Origin: Rhodospirillales bacterium
Lineage (GTDB): Bacteria > Pseudomonadota > Alphaproteobacteria > Rhodospirillales > SHVQ01
Length of the DNA: 54,579 nt
Reading direction: 5' to 3'
Assembly: GCA_009694195.1 (NCBI GenBank)
Contig: SHVQ01000018.1
Coordinates: 1 to 54,579, forward strand
In this document: in pieces, positions 36,309 to 44,954 of the stretch
Layout: every line of letters begins with the position of its first letter
How positions within the stretch are numbered: the stretch's first letter is position 1
Translations under genes and position numbers: made by a program
Notes under the pieces: generated by a model
What the model was told of the DNA's origin: nothing
Seen by the model: only the letters and a program-made list of their open reading frames with translations
Databases searched by the model: none

Positions 36309-37172
36309 TCAGACGGCCGTATTGTCGATGAGGCGAGTCTTTCCGAGCCACGCAGCGGCGAGCACGCGCGCCCGCCGATCCGCATTTTCATAGCGCTCGA
36401 TGGGCTCGAGCGTGTCGGCATCCCGGACCGTGAGATAGTCGACCCGGCCGAAGCCGGCTTGCGTGAGGCGCTTGGCTCCGGCGGCGGTCGCCTCGGAAGC
36501 CGGTGCGCCTCTCCGTATCTTCTCGGCGACCTCGACAATGGTCGCGAACAGAGAGGGCGCCGCTTTGCGCTCGGCCGGACTGAGATAGGCATTGCGCGAC
36601 GAGATCGCGAGACCGTCCGTTTCGCGCACGGTCGGAACACTCTCGATTCGGACGGGAATGTTGAGATCGGCGACCATGCGTTTCACGACAAGAAGCTGTT
36701 GATAATCCTTCTCGCCGAAAACGGCGAGATCGGGGAGTGCCTGCAAGAGAAGCTTGGCGACGACGGTGGCGACGCCCGTGAAGAACCCCGGTCGGAATTC
36801 ACCCTCCAGGATATCCCCGAGGCCTTCGACCGTGACCTTCGTCGCATGGCCGGGGGGATATATCTCTTCAAGGGAGGGGGCAAAGAGGAGATCGGCACCC
36901 GCTTCCGCCAGCAGCAGCGCGTCCTTGGCTTCGTCGCGCGGATAGGCGGTGAAGTCCTCCGTCGGTCCGAACTGCTTCGGATTGACGAACAGCGTCACGC
37001 AGGTGCGCGGCGCCTGACTCCGCGCGTGCCGCACCAACGCCACGTGGCCCGCATGGATCGCGCCCATCGTCGGGACAAGCGCGGTCGGCTGCGCCGTGCG
37101 ATACCAGTCCGCGATCCGCCGGCGCAGGTCGCCGACCGTGCGCACGATCTCGATGTCTTGACCGCTGCCCAA
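36309..37172 (-). CDS. panC: Pantothenate synthetase
   Basis: This enzyme ligates pantoate and beta-alanine with ATP. The 287-aa product has the adenylate-forming nucleotidyltransferase motif PTMGAIHAGH (HxGH type). FVNPKQFGP, VATVVAKLL, FGEKDYQQLLVVKRM and SSRNAYLSPAER are all family blocks. Start TTG 37172 is preceded by GAAAGG; no ATG fits. The gene lies 15 bases downstream of panB. Confidence 0.95.
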   Translation of the reverse strand: MGSGQDIEIVRTVGDLRRRIADWYRTAQPTALVPTMGAIHAGHVALVRHARSQAPRTCVTLFVNPKQFGPTEDFTAYPRDEAKDALLLAEAGADLLFAPSLEEIYPPGHATKVTVEGLGDILEGEFRPGFFTGVATVVAKLLLQALPDLAVFGEKDYQQLLVVKRMVADLNIPVRIESVPTVRETDGLAISSRNAYLSPAERKAAPSLFATIVEVAEKIRRGAPASEATAAGAKRLTQAGFGRVDYLTVRDADTLEPIERYENADRRARVLAAAWLGKTRLIDNTAV

Positions 37173-37187
37173 GATCGGCCTTTCGGA

Positions 37188-38030
37188 TCAACCTCGCCGG
37201 CGCGGCGCGGCCCGCTTGACGCCGAAACAGTGCTCGAGCGCCGGGAACCGGCGCTCCCGGACGTCCTCGGCAAACGCCCGCGCGGCCTTCTCGACCGCCG
37301 CGCCGAGGTTGGCATAGCGCTTGACGAACTTCGGGGTGAAGGCCTGAAACAGGCCGAGCATGTCATCGACCACCAGGACCTGGCCGTCGCAGGCGGGCGA
37401 TGCGCCGATGCCGATGGTCGGGATCGGCACCGCGGCGGTGATCCGGCGGGCAACCTTCTCGACGGTGCCCTCGATCACCAGGGAAAATGCACCGGCCGCT
37501 GCGATGGCCTTGGCATCGGCGAAAATCCGCTTCGCTTCCTCGGCGTCGCGGCCGCGCGCGCGATAGCCGCCGACGACGTTGACCGACTGCGGCATCAGAC
37601 CGACGTGGCCCATGACCGGCACCCCGCGCTCGGCGAGAAACCGCACCGTCTCCGCCATCTCGCCGCCGCCTTCAAGCTTGACCGCCTGGGCCCCGGTCTC
37701 GGCCAGCACGCGGGCCGAAGCGCGGAATGCCGCCTGCGGGCTTTCCTGGTAGGTCCCGAACGGCAAGTCGACCACGACCATCGCGCGCTTGGACCCCCGC
37801 ACGACGGCGGCGCCATGGGCAATCATCATATCGAGCGTCACAGACAGCGTGCTGTCCATCCCGTACAGCACCATCCCCAGCGAGTCGCCGACCATCAGGA
37901 TATCGACGGCCCCGTCGAGGGCCTGCGCGATCGGAAGCGTGTACGCGGTGAGCGACACAATGGGAACGCCGCCCTTGCGGGCGCGGATTTCCGGCACCGT
38001 GATCCGTTGCTGCTCGGTGATCTTGCTCAC
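37188..38030 (-). CDS. panB: 3-methyl-2-oxobutanoate hydroxymethyltransferase
   Basis: This enzyme makes ketopantoate from ketoisovalerate and 5,10-methylene-THF. In the 280-aa product Mg-binding and active-site blocks are [12 protein letters not shown] and [28 protein letters not shown] and [20 protein letters not shown] are also seen. GTG start at 38030. It is first gene of the panB-panC pair, and the 321-bp region upstream should contain its promoter. Confidence 0.96.
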   Translation of the reverse strand: MSKITEQQRITVPEIRARKGGVPIVSLTAYTLPIAQALDGAVDILMVGDSLGMVLYGMDSTLSVTLDMMIAHGAAVVRGSKRAMVVVDLPFGTYQESPQAAFRASARVLAETGAQAVKLEGGGEMAETVRFLAERGVPVMGHVGLMPQSVNVVGGYRARGRDAEEAKRIFADAKAIAAAGAFSLVIEGTVEKVARRITAAVPIPTIGIGASPACDGQVLVVDDMLGLFQAFTPKFVKRYANLGAAVEKAARAFAEDVRERRFPALEHCFGVKRAAPRRRG

Positions 38031-38351
38031 GCCGAAATGACCTCGAAAGTCCCAGGGTCGGCGGGACTGTAGCAGATCGCGCGCCCTTTCGCAGGTGCGG
38101 CGAAGCTTGCCTGCGCTGGCCCATGCTTGTGGACAGTCCTTCGATAGCCCCTGTTAAAGGCGAGGATATCCGCAGAATCGGCCGCTTCGCAGGGGTGAAA
38201 GCGCGCGCGGATGAGGATAACTCTGGGGACATCGCGGCTCGGCATGGGGATAAGACGTTCTCGCTAACGCGTTGTTGTAACGCGGGGAATCTGCTAAGGC
38301 AACGGGGGCCGGCGCGAGTCCGCCGGAGCGCAACGAAACCGAAAGATCATT
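38031..38351. other. 321-bp intergenic region with DnaA-box-like sequences
   Basis: No convincing gene is present. The region lies between divergent panB and dCTP deaminase. It has three sequences close to the inverted DnaA box TGTGGATAA: TGTGGACAG (38128-38136, two mismatches), TGAGGATAA (38212-38220, one) and TGGGGATAA (38245-38253, one). The first and the last two are separated by about 75 and 24 bases. Local AT-richness is moderate at best. It may be a regulatory region or a degenerate replication or DnaA-binding locus. Confidence 0.4.
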
Positions 38352-39584
38352 GTGACGGCAACCCCGAAATACGCCTCCGGCGACGACTCTCGTGACGGCA
38401 TGGAGCTGCCGTTCCCGGGCCACTCCGATACGCCTGCTCAGCCCGAGCCGCAGTTTTCAACCGGCATTCTTCCCTCCCAAGAGCTTCGCGCGCTCATCCA
38501 CGAGCGGCGCATTTGGGCGCAGCGGAAGATACCGGGAACCATGGTGCAGCCGGCCGAAATTCCCGAGAGCCAGATCCAACCGGCGAGCCTCGATCTCCGC
38601 CTCGGCCCCGTCGCCTACCGCGTGCGCGCGAGCTTCCTGCCCGGCAAGAACGTCGCCGTCGAGCAGAAGATCGATGAGCTCGCCATGCATACGGTCGATC
38701 TCGCGAACGGGGCCGTGCTCGAAAGACACTGCGTCTACATCGTGCCGCTCATGGAGAACGTCCGGCTCGGCTGGCGGGTGTCCGCGCGCGGCAATCCGAA
38801 AAGCTCGGCGGGACGGCTCGACATCTTCACGCGGCTGATTGCCGACGGAGCGACGGAGTTCGACACCGTGCGGTCGAATTACAGCGGTCCCCTTTATGCC
38901 GAGATTTCGCCGCGCGCGTTCAGCGTCGTCGTCCGCGAAGGCTCTCGGCTTTGTCAGCTTCGCATCCAGCGCGGGAATCCGCAGGCGACCGATACCGCGA
39001 TGCGCAAGCTGCAGGAGGACATGCAAGTCATCAACGCCGAGACCAGACAGGTCGACGTCTCGGGCGGCCTCGCGGTCAGCGTCGATCTCAGCGGCGATCC
39101 GCTCAGTGGGATCGTCGGCTACCGCGCCAAGCACCATACCGGCCTGATCGACGTGGAGAACATCAGCCACTACGAGGCGGAAGAATATTGGGACCCCGTG
39201 CGCCCCGAAAAGAACGGCGGTCTCGTTCTGAATCCCGGCGACTTCTATATTCTCGCGTCGAAGGAGTCGATCTCGGTGCCGCCCGACTATGCCGCGGAAA
39301 TGGTCGCCTACGACACGCTCGTCGGCGAGTTCCGGGTCCACTATGCCGGCTTCTTCGACCCGGGCTTTGGATATGCGGAGGCCGGCGGCGCGGGAAGCCG
39401 GGCCGTTCTGGAAGTCCGCTCCCACGAAGTGCCGTTCATCATCGAAGACGGCCAAGTCGTGGGGCGGCTTCTGTATGAGCGGCTGACTTCCCGGCCCGAC
39501 AAGCTTTATGGCCAAGCGATCGGGTCCAGCTATCAGCGCCAGGGACTTCAGCTCTCGAAGCAATTCAAGAAGCTCAGCCGCTGA
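38352..39584 (+). CDS. dcd: dCTP deaminase, double-length alphaproteobacterial form
   Basis: This family converts dCTP to dUTP, the main source of dTMP in many bacteria. The product is 410 aa from GTG 38352; ATG 38400 would also fit. The protein is two dUTPase/DCD-like beta domains in tandem. The first (about residues 40-210) has IQPASLDLRLGPVAYR and RGNPKSSAGRLDIFTRL. The second (about 225-405) has LNPGDFYILASKESISVPPD, GEFRVHYAGFFDPGFG and VLEVRSHEVPFIIEDGQVV. Typical Dcd is ~190 aa and trimeric, so the fusion would give a pseudo-hexameric arrangement. Confidence 0.88.
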   Translation: MTATPKYASGDDSRDGMELPFPGHSDTPAQPEPQFSTGILPSQELRALIHERRIWAQRKIPGTMVQPAEIPESQIQPASLDLRLGPVAYRVRASFLPGKNVAVEQKIDELAMHTVDLANGAVLERHCVYIVPLMENVRLGWRVSARGNPKSSAGRLDIFTRLIADGATEFDTVRSNYSGPLYAEISPRAFSVVVREGSRLCQLRIQRGNPQATDTAMRKLQEDMQVINAETRQVDVSGGLAVSVDLSGDPLSGIVGYRAKHHTGLIDVENISHYEAEEYWDPVRPEKNGGLVLNPGDFYILASKESISVPPDYAAEMVAYDTLVGEFRVHYAGFFDPGFGYAEAGGAGSRAVLEVRSHEVPFIIEDGQVVGRLLYERLTSRPDKLYGQAIGSSYQRQGLQLSKQFKKLSR

Positions 39585-39665
39585 GCCACCCCGCGGCTGT
39601 CACGACTACGAGGATATCCAATTCCCCGCCTGTTCGCGCTAACATGGAGGCCTGGGAGCACCGGC

Positions 39666-41552
39666 ATGCCTGATCCAGGGAGTCTCGTCCGCGCGGGCAA
39701 CCGGGCGGCATCGGTATCGACGGCATCCGCGCACGCCGCCTTCGGCGTTGCGTTGATGCTTCTGCTCGCCGCCTGCGAGGAACACCTAGCCGGCAGCGTC
39801 GCGGTCTCCGGCGCATCGGCGCCCGGTACGGCCACTCGCGCGAGCTCCGCCGCGCAGGCGCTCAAGCCGCCCGACCCCGAGGCGCCGACCTACGTTCCGA
39901 TCGTCGTCAATCAAACCCCCGCCACGGCCCAACGCCACATGATCGCGGCGCCTCATCCGCTCGCGGCCGAAGCGGGCCGCGAGATGCTGAAAGCGGGAGG
40001 CAGCGCGGTCGACGCCGCAATCGCCGCGCAAATGGTGCTGACGTTGGTCGAGCCGCAATCGTCCGGGATCGGTGGCGGCGGCTTCATCATGCACTATGCG
40101 GCCAAGAGCGGGAACATCACGGCCTACGACGGCCGCGAGACGGCGCCCGCATCGGCCCACCCGTACATGTTTCTCGACGGGACAGGGAAAGAGAAAGCCT
40201 TCGACGATGCCATGATCGGCGGGCTCTCGGTCGGCGTGCCCGGGCTCTTGCGCATGCTGGAGATGGCGCACAAGGAGCACGGGCGCCTCCCGTGGAAGAC
40301 GCTCTTCCAGGCCGCGATCAAGCACGCGGAAAAAGGGTTCCCCATCTCGCGACGCCTGCACGAATCCATCGCCGGCGCGGTCAAGCACCTGGGACTCTTT
40401 CCCGACACGGCCAAGTATTTCCTCGATGCGGATGGCAAGGCGAAGCCGGCTGGGGCGATCCTCGTCAACAAGCCGCTCGCCGCCACGCTGCAACTGATTG
40501 CCGAGCGCGGACCCGATGCCTTCTACAGCGGTCCGATCGCCGACGATCTGGTGAAGACCGTGCAGCAGGCGCCGCGCAACCCGGCCGGAATGAAAAAATC
40601 CGACCTCGCCGGCTACAAGGCGAAGAAGCGCGATCCCCAGTGCATGCCCTATCACGAGCATCTCCTGTGTGGCATGGGGCCGCCGTCTTCGGGCGGGCTC
40701 ACCGTGCTTCAAATCCTCGGCATACTGCAGAAGTTCAATGTCGCCCAGATGAAGCCGGGCTCGGTCGAGTCGGTCCACGTGATCGCCGAGGCGAGCCGCC
40801 TCGCCTTCGCCGACCGCAACGCCTTCATCGGCGATCCGGATTTCGTGAGCGTGCCGACGGCCGGCATGCTGGCGCCCGACTACCTGGAAAAGCGAGCGGG
40901 CGAGATTTCGCTCAGCCGCGCGGCCAGCGGGAAGGTCGCACCGGGCGCCTTGAGCGCGAAGCATACGCGGCTGTCGCTCCCCGACGCCGTTGCCGAGGGC
41001 GACTCGACCGACCACGTGAGCGTCATCGACGCCGACGGCAACGCCGTCGCCATGACCACCAGCATCGAACACCAGTTCGGCTCACGCCTGATGGTGCGCG
41101 GATTCCTGCTCAACAATCAGCTCACGGATTTCAATTTCACGCCGAACGACGGCAACGTCCCCGTCCCCAACCGCGTGGCGCCCGGGAAACGCCCCAGAAG
41201 CTCCATGGCGCCGACGCTCGTGTTCGACGGCCAGGGGCGCGTGGTGATGGCGGTCGGCTCGCCGGGCGGCTCCCGGATCATCGGCTACGTGTTGAATTCC
41301 ATCATCGCCGCGCTCGACTGGAAGCTCAACATCCAGGAAGCGCTCGAGCTGCCGCATTTCGTCAACCGCAACGGCAAAACCGAGCTTGAGGCAGGAACGC
41401 CGCTCGAGAAATTGAGGCCGGCGCTCGAGAAGCTCGGCCACGAGGTCGATGTCGTGCGGATGCAGAGCGGCTTGCACGGGTTGATGGCCGTTGACGGCCG
41501 TCTTACGGGCGGTGCCGATCCCCGGGGCGTGGGCCTTGCGGTCGGCGATTGA
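39666..41552 (+). CDS. ggt: Gamma-glutamyltransferase, putative lipoprotein
   Basis: This Ntn-hydrolase cleaves or transfers the gamma-glutamyl group of glutathione and related peptides. The product is 628 aa. The N-terminus is hydrophobic and ends LLLAACEE (Cys37), a lipobox, so the enzyme should be anchored at the periplasmic face and not soluble as in E. coli. The autocleavage site is at Thr448 in EGDSTDHVSVIDADGNAV. Earlier blocks are AGREMLKAGGSAVDAAIAAQ, QSSGIGGGGFIMHY and GMGPPSSGGLTVLQ; later, RPRSSMAPTLVF. ATG 39666. Confidence 0.92.
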   Translation: MPDPGSLVRAGNRAASVSTASAHAAFGVALMLLLAACEEHLAGSVAVSGASAPGTATRASSAAQALKPPDPEAPTYVPIVVNQTPATAQRHMIAAPHPLAAEAGREMLKAGGSAVDAAIAAQMVLTLVEPQSSGIGGGGFIMHYAAKSGNITAYDGRETAPASAHPYMFLDGTGKEKAFDDAMIGGLSVGVPGLLRMLEMAHKEHGRLPWKTLFQAAIKHAEKGFPISRRLHESIAGAVKHLGLFPDTAKYFLDADGKAKPAGAILVNKPLAATLQLIAERGPDAFYSGPIADDLVKTVQQAPRNPAGMKKSDLAGYKAKKRDPQCMPYHEHLLCGMGPPSSGGLTVLQILGILQKFNVAQMKPGSVESVHVIAEASRLAFADRNAFIGDPDFVSVPTAGMLAPDYLEKRAGEISLSRAASGKVAPGALSAKHTRLSLPDAVAEGDSTDHVSVIDADGNAVAMTTSIEHQFGSRLMVRGFLLNNQLTDFNFTPNDGNVPVPNRVAPGKRPRSSMAPTLVFDGQGRVVMAVGSPGGSRIIGYVLNSIIAALDWKLNIQEALELPHFVNRNGKTELEAGTPLEKLRPALEKLGHEVDVVRMQSGLHGLMAVDGRLTGGADPRGVGLAVGD

Positions 41553-41555
41553 CCG

Positions 41556-42317
41556 TCAGCCGAACGACGCCGCGATGCCGTCGTAGAGCAGCTTCAGCCC
41601 CGTTCCGAACACGAAGACGTAGCAGAGGTTGTAGAACACGCGCGCGCTGACCGCCCGGTGGAGATAGACCCCGAGCCAGATGCCGAGCGGTGCGAGCGGC
41701 ATGAGCACGAGCGCCGTCGCCAGGTTGCGCCCGTTGAATTGGCCGAGCCACGTGTAGGGCACGAGCTTCACGTAGTTGACCCACGTGAAAAAGATGACCG
41801 TCGTCGCCTGGTAGACGGTTTTTTCCAGCCGCTGGGGCAGCAGATAGACGCTGAGCGGCGGTCCGCCCGCGTGGGCGACGAAGCTGGTGAAGCCGGAGAC
41901 GCAGCCCCAGAACCCGCCGCGCAACACGCTTGGGCCGCGCGGCGGCGGAGGCTCGGCCGAGCGCCTGAGCCAGTAGTTGAGCGAAAACCCGACGGCGATG
42001 ACTCCGAGCAGGAGCCGGATGGCATTGGCATCGAGATAGCGAAAGCTCGCCGTGCCGATCGCGATGCCGCCGAAAGAGGCGACGATGAGGATCCGCATGT
42101 TGGCGCGGTCCCACTTGCCCCGATAGGCCCAAAGGCCGAACAGGTCCATGACGCAGAGGATCGGCAGCATGATGGCCGCGGCGTCGGTCGGTCCGACCGC
42201 CATGGCCATCAGCGGCGTCGCCAGGATGCCGAACCCACCGCCGAACCCGCCCTTCGAGACGCCGACAATCAGCACGGCCGGGATCGCCACGAAGTAGAAG
42301 AAGGGTTCGGTGATCAT
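41556..42317 (-). CDS. TauE/SafE-family sulfite exporter-like transporter
   Basis: ATG 42317 gives 253 aa, about eight transmembrane segments. The family start is VLIVGVSKGGFGGGFGILATPLMA and the second-repeat counterpart is FTSFVAHAGGPPLSVYLLP. These two GG-rich halves define TauE/SafE, which exports sulfite, sulfoacetate or other organic anions. The frame extends upstream to 42410 but those residues do not fit the family. Divergent from the aminotransferase gene, with an inverted repeat between them. Confidence 0.88.
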   Translation of the reverse strand: MITEPFFYFVAIPAVLIVGVSKGGFGGGFGILATPLMAMAVGPTDAAAIMLPILCVMDLFGLWAYRGKWDRANMRILIVASFGGIAIGTASFRYLDANAIRLLLGVIAVGFSLNYWLRRSAEPPPPRGPSVLRGGFWGCVSGFTSFVAHAGGPPLSVYLLPQRLEKTVYQATTVIFFTWVNYVKLVPYTWLGQFNGRNLATALVLMPLAPLGIWLGVYLHRAVSARVFYNLCYVFVFGTGLKLLYDGIAASFG

Positions 42318-42393
42318 CGGAGGTTTCGGCGCCGTGCCGCGCCGGGATGGCGCGAGGCGCACTCTAGCAATCGTTTCCGCAGCCGTCGATCCA

Positions 42394-42438
42394 GGGCAAT
42401 CGCATTTCATTGAGCCGGGCGGCCATTTGCGATTGCCC
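42394..42438. promoter_or_regulatory. Perfect 11-bp inverted repeat between divergent genes
   Basis: GGGCAATCGCA (42394-42404) and TGCGATTGCCC (42428-42438) are perfect complements with a 23-base spacer. They lie between the TauE/SafE gene and the class III aminotransferase, 72 bases before the latter start. It may be an operator for a dimeric regulator or a transcribed hairpin. Confidence 0.55.
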
Positions 42439-42510
42439 GGTGTCGCGCTTGGAAAGGTGCGGCCGTTCCCCTATCCTCCTGCGGACACCGTCAACCTTAG
42501 GAGAAGCACG

Positions 42511-43854
42511 ATGAGCGAACCCGCCAGGCACGCCGCCACGAGCAAATCGTCGAAGCGGAATCCCCTTCCCCCCGCGACCGCGGCCGATGCCCTCTACGAT
42601 ATCGCGGAGCGCCGGCTTCCGGGCGCCGCGCTCGGCGCGAATTCGCTGCCCGACGACATCCGCTTCGTGGTTCGCAAGGGCGAGGGCTCGCGCATCCAGG
42701 ACGTGAACGGCCGCTGGTACATCGATTATGTCTGCGGCGCGGGCGCCTTGATCCTCGGCCATGCACACCCGCAGGTGACCCAGAAGATCGCCGAGCAGGT
42801 CGGCAACGGCATCCATTTCTTCGGAATGCTGAACGAACAAAGCGTGCAGCTCGCCGACGAGGTCGTCGAGGCCGTGCCGTGCGCGGAAAAAGTGGTGTTC
42901 GGAACCACCGGCTCGGAGGCGACCTTCTATGCCATGCGTCTCGCCCGCGCCTTCACGGGGCGCGACGCCATCCTCAAGTTCGAGGGCGGCTATCACGGCA
43001 ATAACGACTATTCCAACATCAGCATGACGCCGAAGGCGATCTCGAATTATCCGCAAGGCCAGCCCGATTCCGCCGGCATCCCGGCCGGCACCCAGGCTTC
43101 GGTGCTGGTCGCCCCGTACAACGACCTGGACGCGGTGCGCCTGCTCGTGGCCGAGCACAAGAACGAGTTGGCCGCCATCATCGTCGAGCCAGTGCAGCGG
43201 ATCATCTATCCGGCGCCCGGGTTCCTGCAGGGCCTCCGCAAGATCGCCGACGACTACGGCATCCTTTTGATCTTCGACGAGGTGGTGACGGGCTTCCGGC
43301 TCGCCTATGGCGGCGCGCAGGAGCTCTACGGCGTCACGCCCGATCTCGCAGCCTATGGAAAGATCGTGGGCGGCGCATCCGCGCTCTCCGCGGTCGCCGG
43401 CCGGGCCGACGTGCTCGACCTCTCCGACCCCCGCAACAAGTCGAACCCGAAGTACGTGCACGTCAACGGAACGCTGCACGGCAATCCGGTCGCCTGCGCG
43501 GCCGGGCTCGCGACGCTCGCCGAGATCCGGAAGCCCGGCTTCTACGATCGCTTGAACACGATCGGCGCCGACTTCCGGAAGGCCATGCAGGACGTGCTCG
43601 ACCGCCTGGGGGTGCCGGCCCTCGTGCTCGGCGAGGGCTCGCTCTGGCACATCCTCTTTTTGACCAAGCCGCCCCGCAATTACGCCGATGTGCTGTCCTC
43701 CGATCAGGCGCGCACCAAGGCGCTCGACCACGAGCTCGTCCGCCAAGGCCTGTACGTGCTGCCGAACCGGCGCTTCGTATCGGCCGCTCACACGGACAAG
43801 GATATCGAAGAAACGGCGAGGGCCCTCGACGCCGCCTGCCGCAAGATCAAGTGA
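42511..43854 (+). CDS. Class III aminotransferase (glutamate-1-semialdehyde aminomutase-like)
   Basis: This PLP enzyme of 447 aa starts at ATG 42511 after AGGAGA. The PLP motifs are FGTTGSEATFYAMRLARAFTG, FEGGYHGNNDY, LLIFDEVVTGFRLAYGG and the Schiff-base lysine in AYGKIVGGA (Lys284). The overall pattern resembles HemL. However, alphaproteobacteria make aminolevulinate by ALA synthase and the gene lies in a catabolic context, so a role as an amino-group transferase or mutase in substrate breakdown is more likely. The post-lysine sequence GGASALSAVAG differs from the usual GGGFPVGA. Confidence 0.85.
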   Translation: MSEPARHAATSKSSKRNPLPPATAADALYDIAERRLPGAALGANSLPDDIRFVVRKGEGSRIQDVNGRWYIDYVCGAGALILGHAHPQVTQKIAEQVGNGIHFFGMLNEQSVQLADEVVEAVPCAEKVVFGTTGSEATFYAMRLARAFTGRDAILKFEGGYHGNNDYSNISMTPKAISNYPQGQPDSAGIPAGTQASVLVAPYNDLDAVRLLVAEHKNELAAIIVEPVQRIIYPAPGFLQGLRKIADDYGILLIFDEVVTGFRLAYGGAQELYGVTPDLAAYGKIVGGASALSAVAGRADVLDLSDPRNKSNPKYVHVNGTLHGNPVACAAGLATLAEIRKPGFYDRLNTIGADFRKAMQDVLDRLGVPALVLGEGSLWHILFLTKPPRNYADVLSSDQARTKALDHELVRQGLYVLPNRRFVSAAHTDKDIEETARALDAACRKIK

Positions 43855-43862
43855 CGACTTCT

Positions 43863-44080
43863 CGTCACCCCCGCGCAAGGGGCTCTTGGGGGATTCCCCC
43901 GTACCCCCTGGGCGGGGGTCCAGGATTTTTGGAATAAACTGGATTCCCGCTCCTCATCCTGAGCCGCGCGCCTCTCCTTCGAGGCTCGCTATGCTCGCAC
44001 CTCAGGACGAGGCGCGCGAGTCGCCCGGGGTCTGCGGGGGAATCCCCTGCAAAAATCCCCCTTGGGACGCGGGAATGACG
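43863..44080. repeat. Nested palindromic intergenic repeat mosaic
   Basis: The stretch between convergent genes consists of mutually complementary segments: GACGTCAC..-like CGTCACCCCCGCGCAAGGGG at the left and CCCTTGGGACGCGGGAATGACG at the right, GGATTCCCC/GGGGAATCC pairs, and ACTGGATTCCCGC against GCGGGAATG. An inner pair is CCTCATCCTGAG (43952-43963) against CTCAGGACGAGG (44001-44012). Both types resemble dispersed palindromic repeats of alphaproteobacterial genomes, one apparently inserted within the other. No coding potential. Confidence 0.6.
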
Positions 44081-44084
44081 CCCT

Positions 44085-44834
44085 CTAATGAACCAGGATC
44101 TTGCTGAGGAACAGCTTGGTCCGTTCGTCTTTCGGGTTCGAGAAGAACGTCTCCGGCGGCTGCTCTTCGATGATGCGGCCCGCATCCATGAACACGATGC
44201 GCCCGGCGACCCGCTTCGCGAACCCCATCTCGTGCGTCACCACGATCATCGTCATCCCCTCGCGCGCGAGCTTTACCATGACGTCCAGCACTTCCTGGAT
44301 CATTTCCGGGTCGAGAGCCGAGGTCGGCTCGTCGAACAGCATGACCTTCGGCTGCATTGCGAGCGCACGGGCGATGGCCACCCGCTGCCGTTGGCCGCCC
44401 GAAAGCTGGGCGGGGTATGAGTTTTCCTTTTCCGGAATGCCGACCCGATCGAGCAGCTTCCGTGCGGCGACGACGGCCTCGTCGCGCGGGATCTTCTTCA
44501 CCTTGATCGGCGCCAGCACGATCGTTTCCAGGGCGGTGAGATGCGGGTAGAGGTTGAACTGCTGGAACACCATGCCGACTTGCGTCCGCAGCTTGTTCGC
44601 ATTGAACGCGCCGTCATTCAACGAGACACCGTCCACCACCAGCTGCCCGGACTGGAACGGCTCGAGCGCGTTGATGCAGCGGATGAGCGTGCTCTTGCCG
44701 GAACCGCTCGGTCCGCAGACGACGACGACCTCGCCGCGCGTCACGTGGAAATTGATGTCGTTGAGAACGTGAATCTCGCCGAAGTGCTTGTTCACCTTCG
44801 TGAACTCGATCATCTTGTCGCTTGCTGCGTTCAC
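44085..44834 (-). CDS. Polar amino-acid ABC transporter ATP-binding protein
   Basis: The 249-aa protein has Walker [12 protein letters not shown]-loop [15 protein letters not shown], signature [15 protein letters not shown], Walker [15 protein letters not shown] and H-loop VVTHEMGFA, all typical of the GlnQ/GltL/HisP group. GTG start at 44834. It is separated from the cognate-looking permeases and binding protein (52.5-54.6 kb) by unrelated genes, so whether they pair is inferred from there being one set in the window. Transport type: amino acids or their derivatives. Confidence 0.93.
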   Translation of the reverse strand: MNAASDKMIEFTKVNKHFGEIHVLNDINFHVTRGEVVVVCGPSGSGKSTLIRCINALEPFQSGQLVVDGVSLNDGAFNANKLRTQVGMVFQQFNLYPHLTALETIVLAPIKVKKIPRDEAVVAARKLLDRVGIPEKENSYPAQLSGGQRQRVAIARALAMQPKVMLFDEPTSALDPEMIQEVLDVMVKLAREGMTMIVVTHEMGFAKRVAGRIVFMDAGRIIEEQPPETFFSNPKDERTKLFLSKILVH

Positions 44835-44954
44835 CTTCTGCTCCCTGACGCTTTATTGTCGTACGATTTTTATGCCGGACCGAACGGCCGCCCCGCGACA
44901 TACAGAAGCGAACTTGCCGGCCGACCGCAAGAAAAAAATCGCAGGGCCGCCCCT

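Noticed and set aside
42511..43854. HemL as tetrapyrrole biosynthesis gene
   Set aside because: Alphaproteobacteria use ALA synthase and no other C5-pathway gene is nearby; treated as aminotransferase-like.
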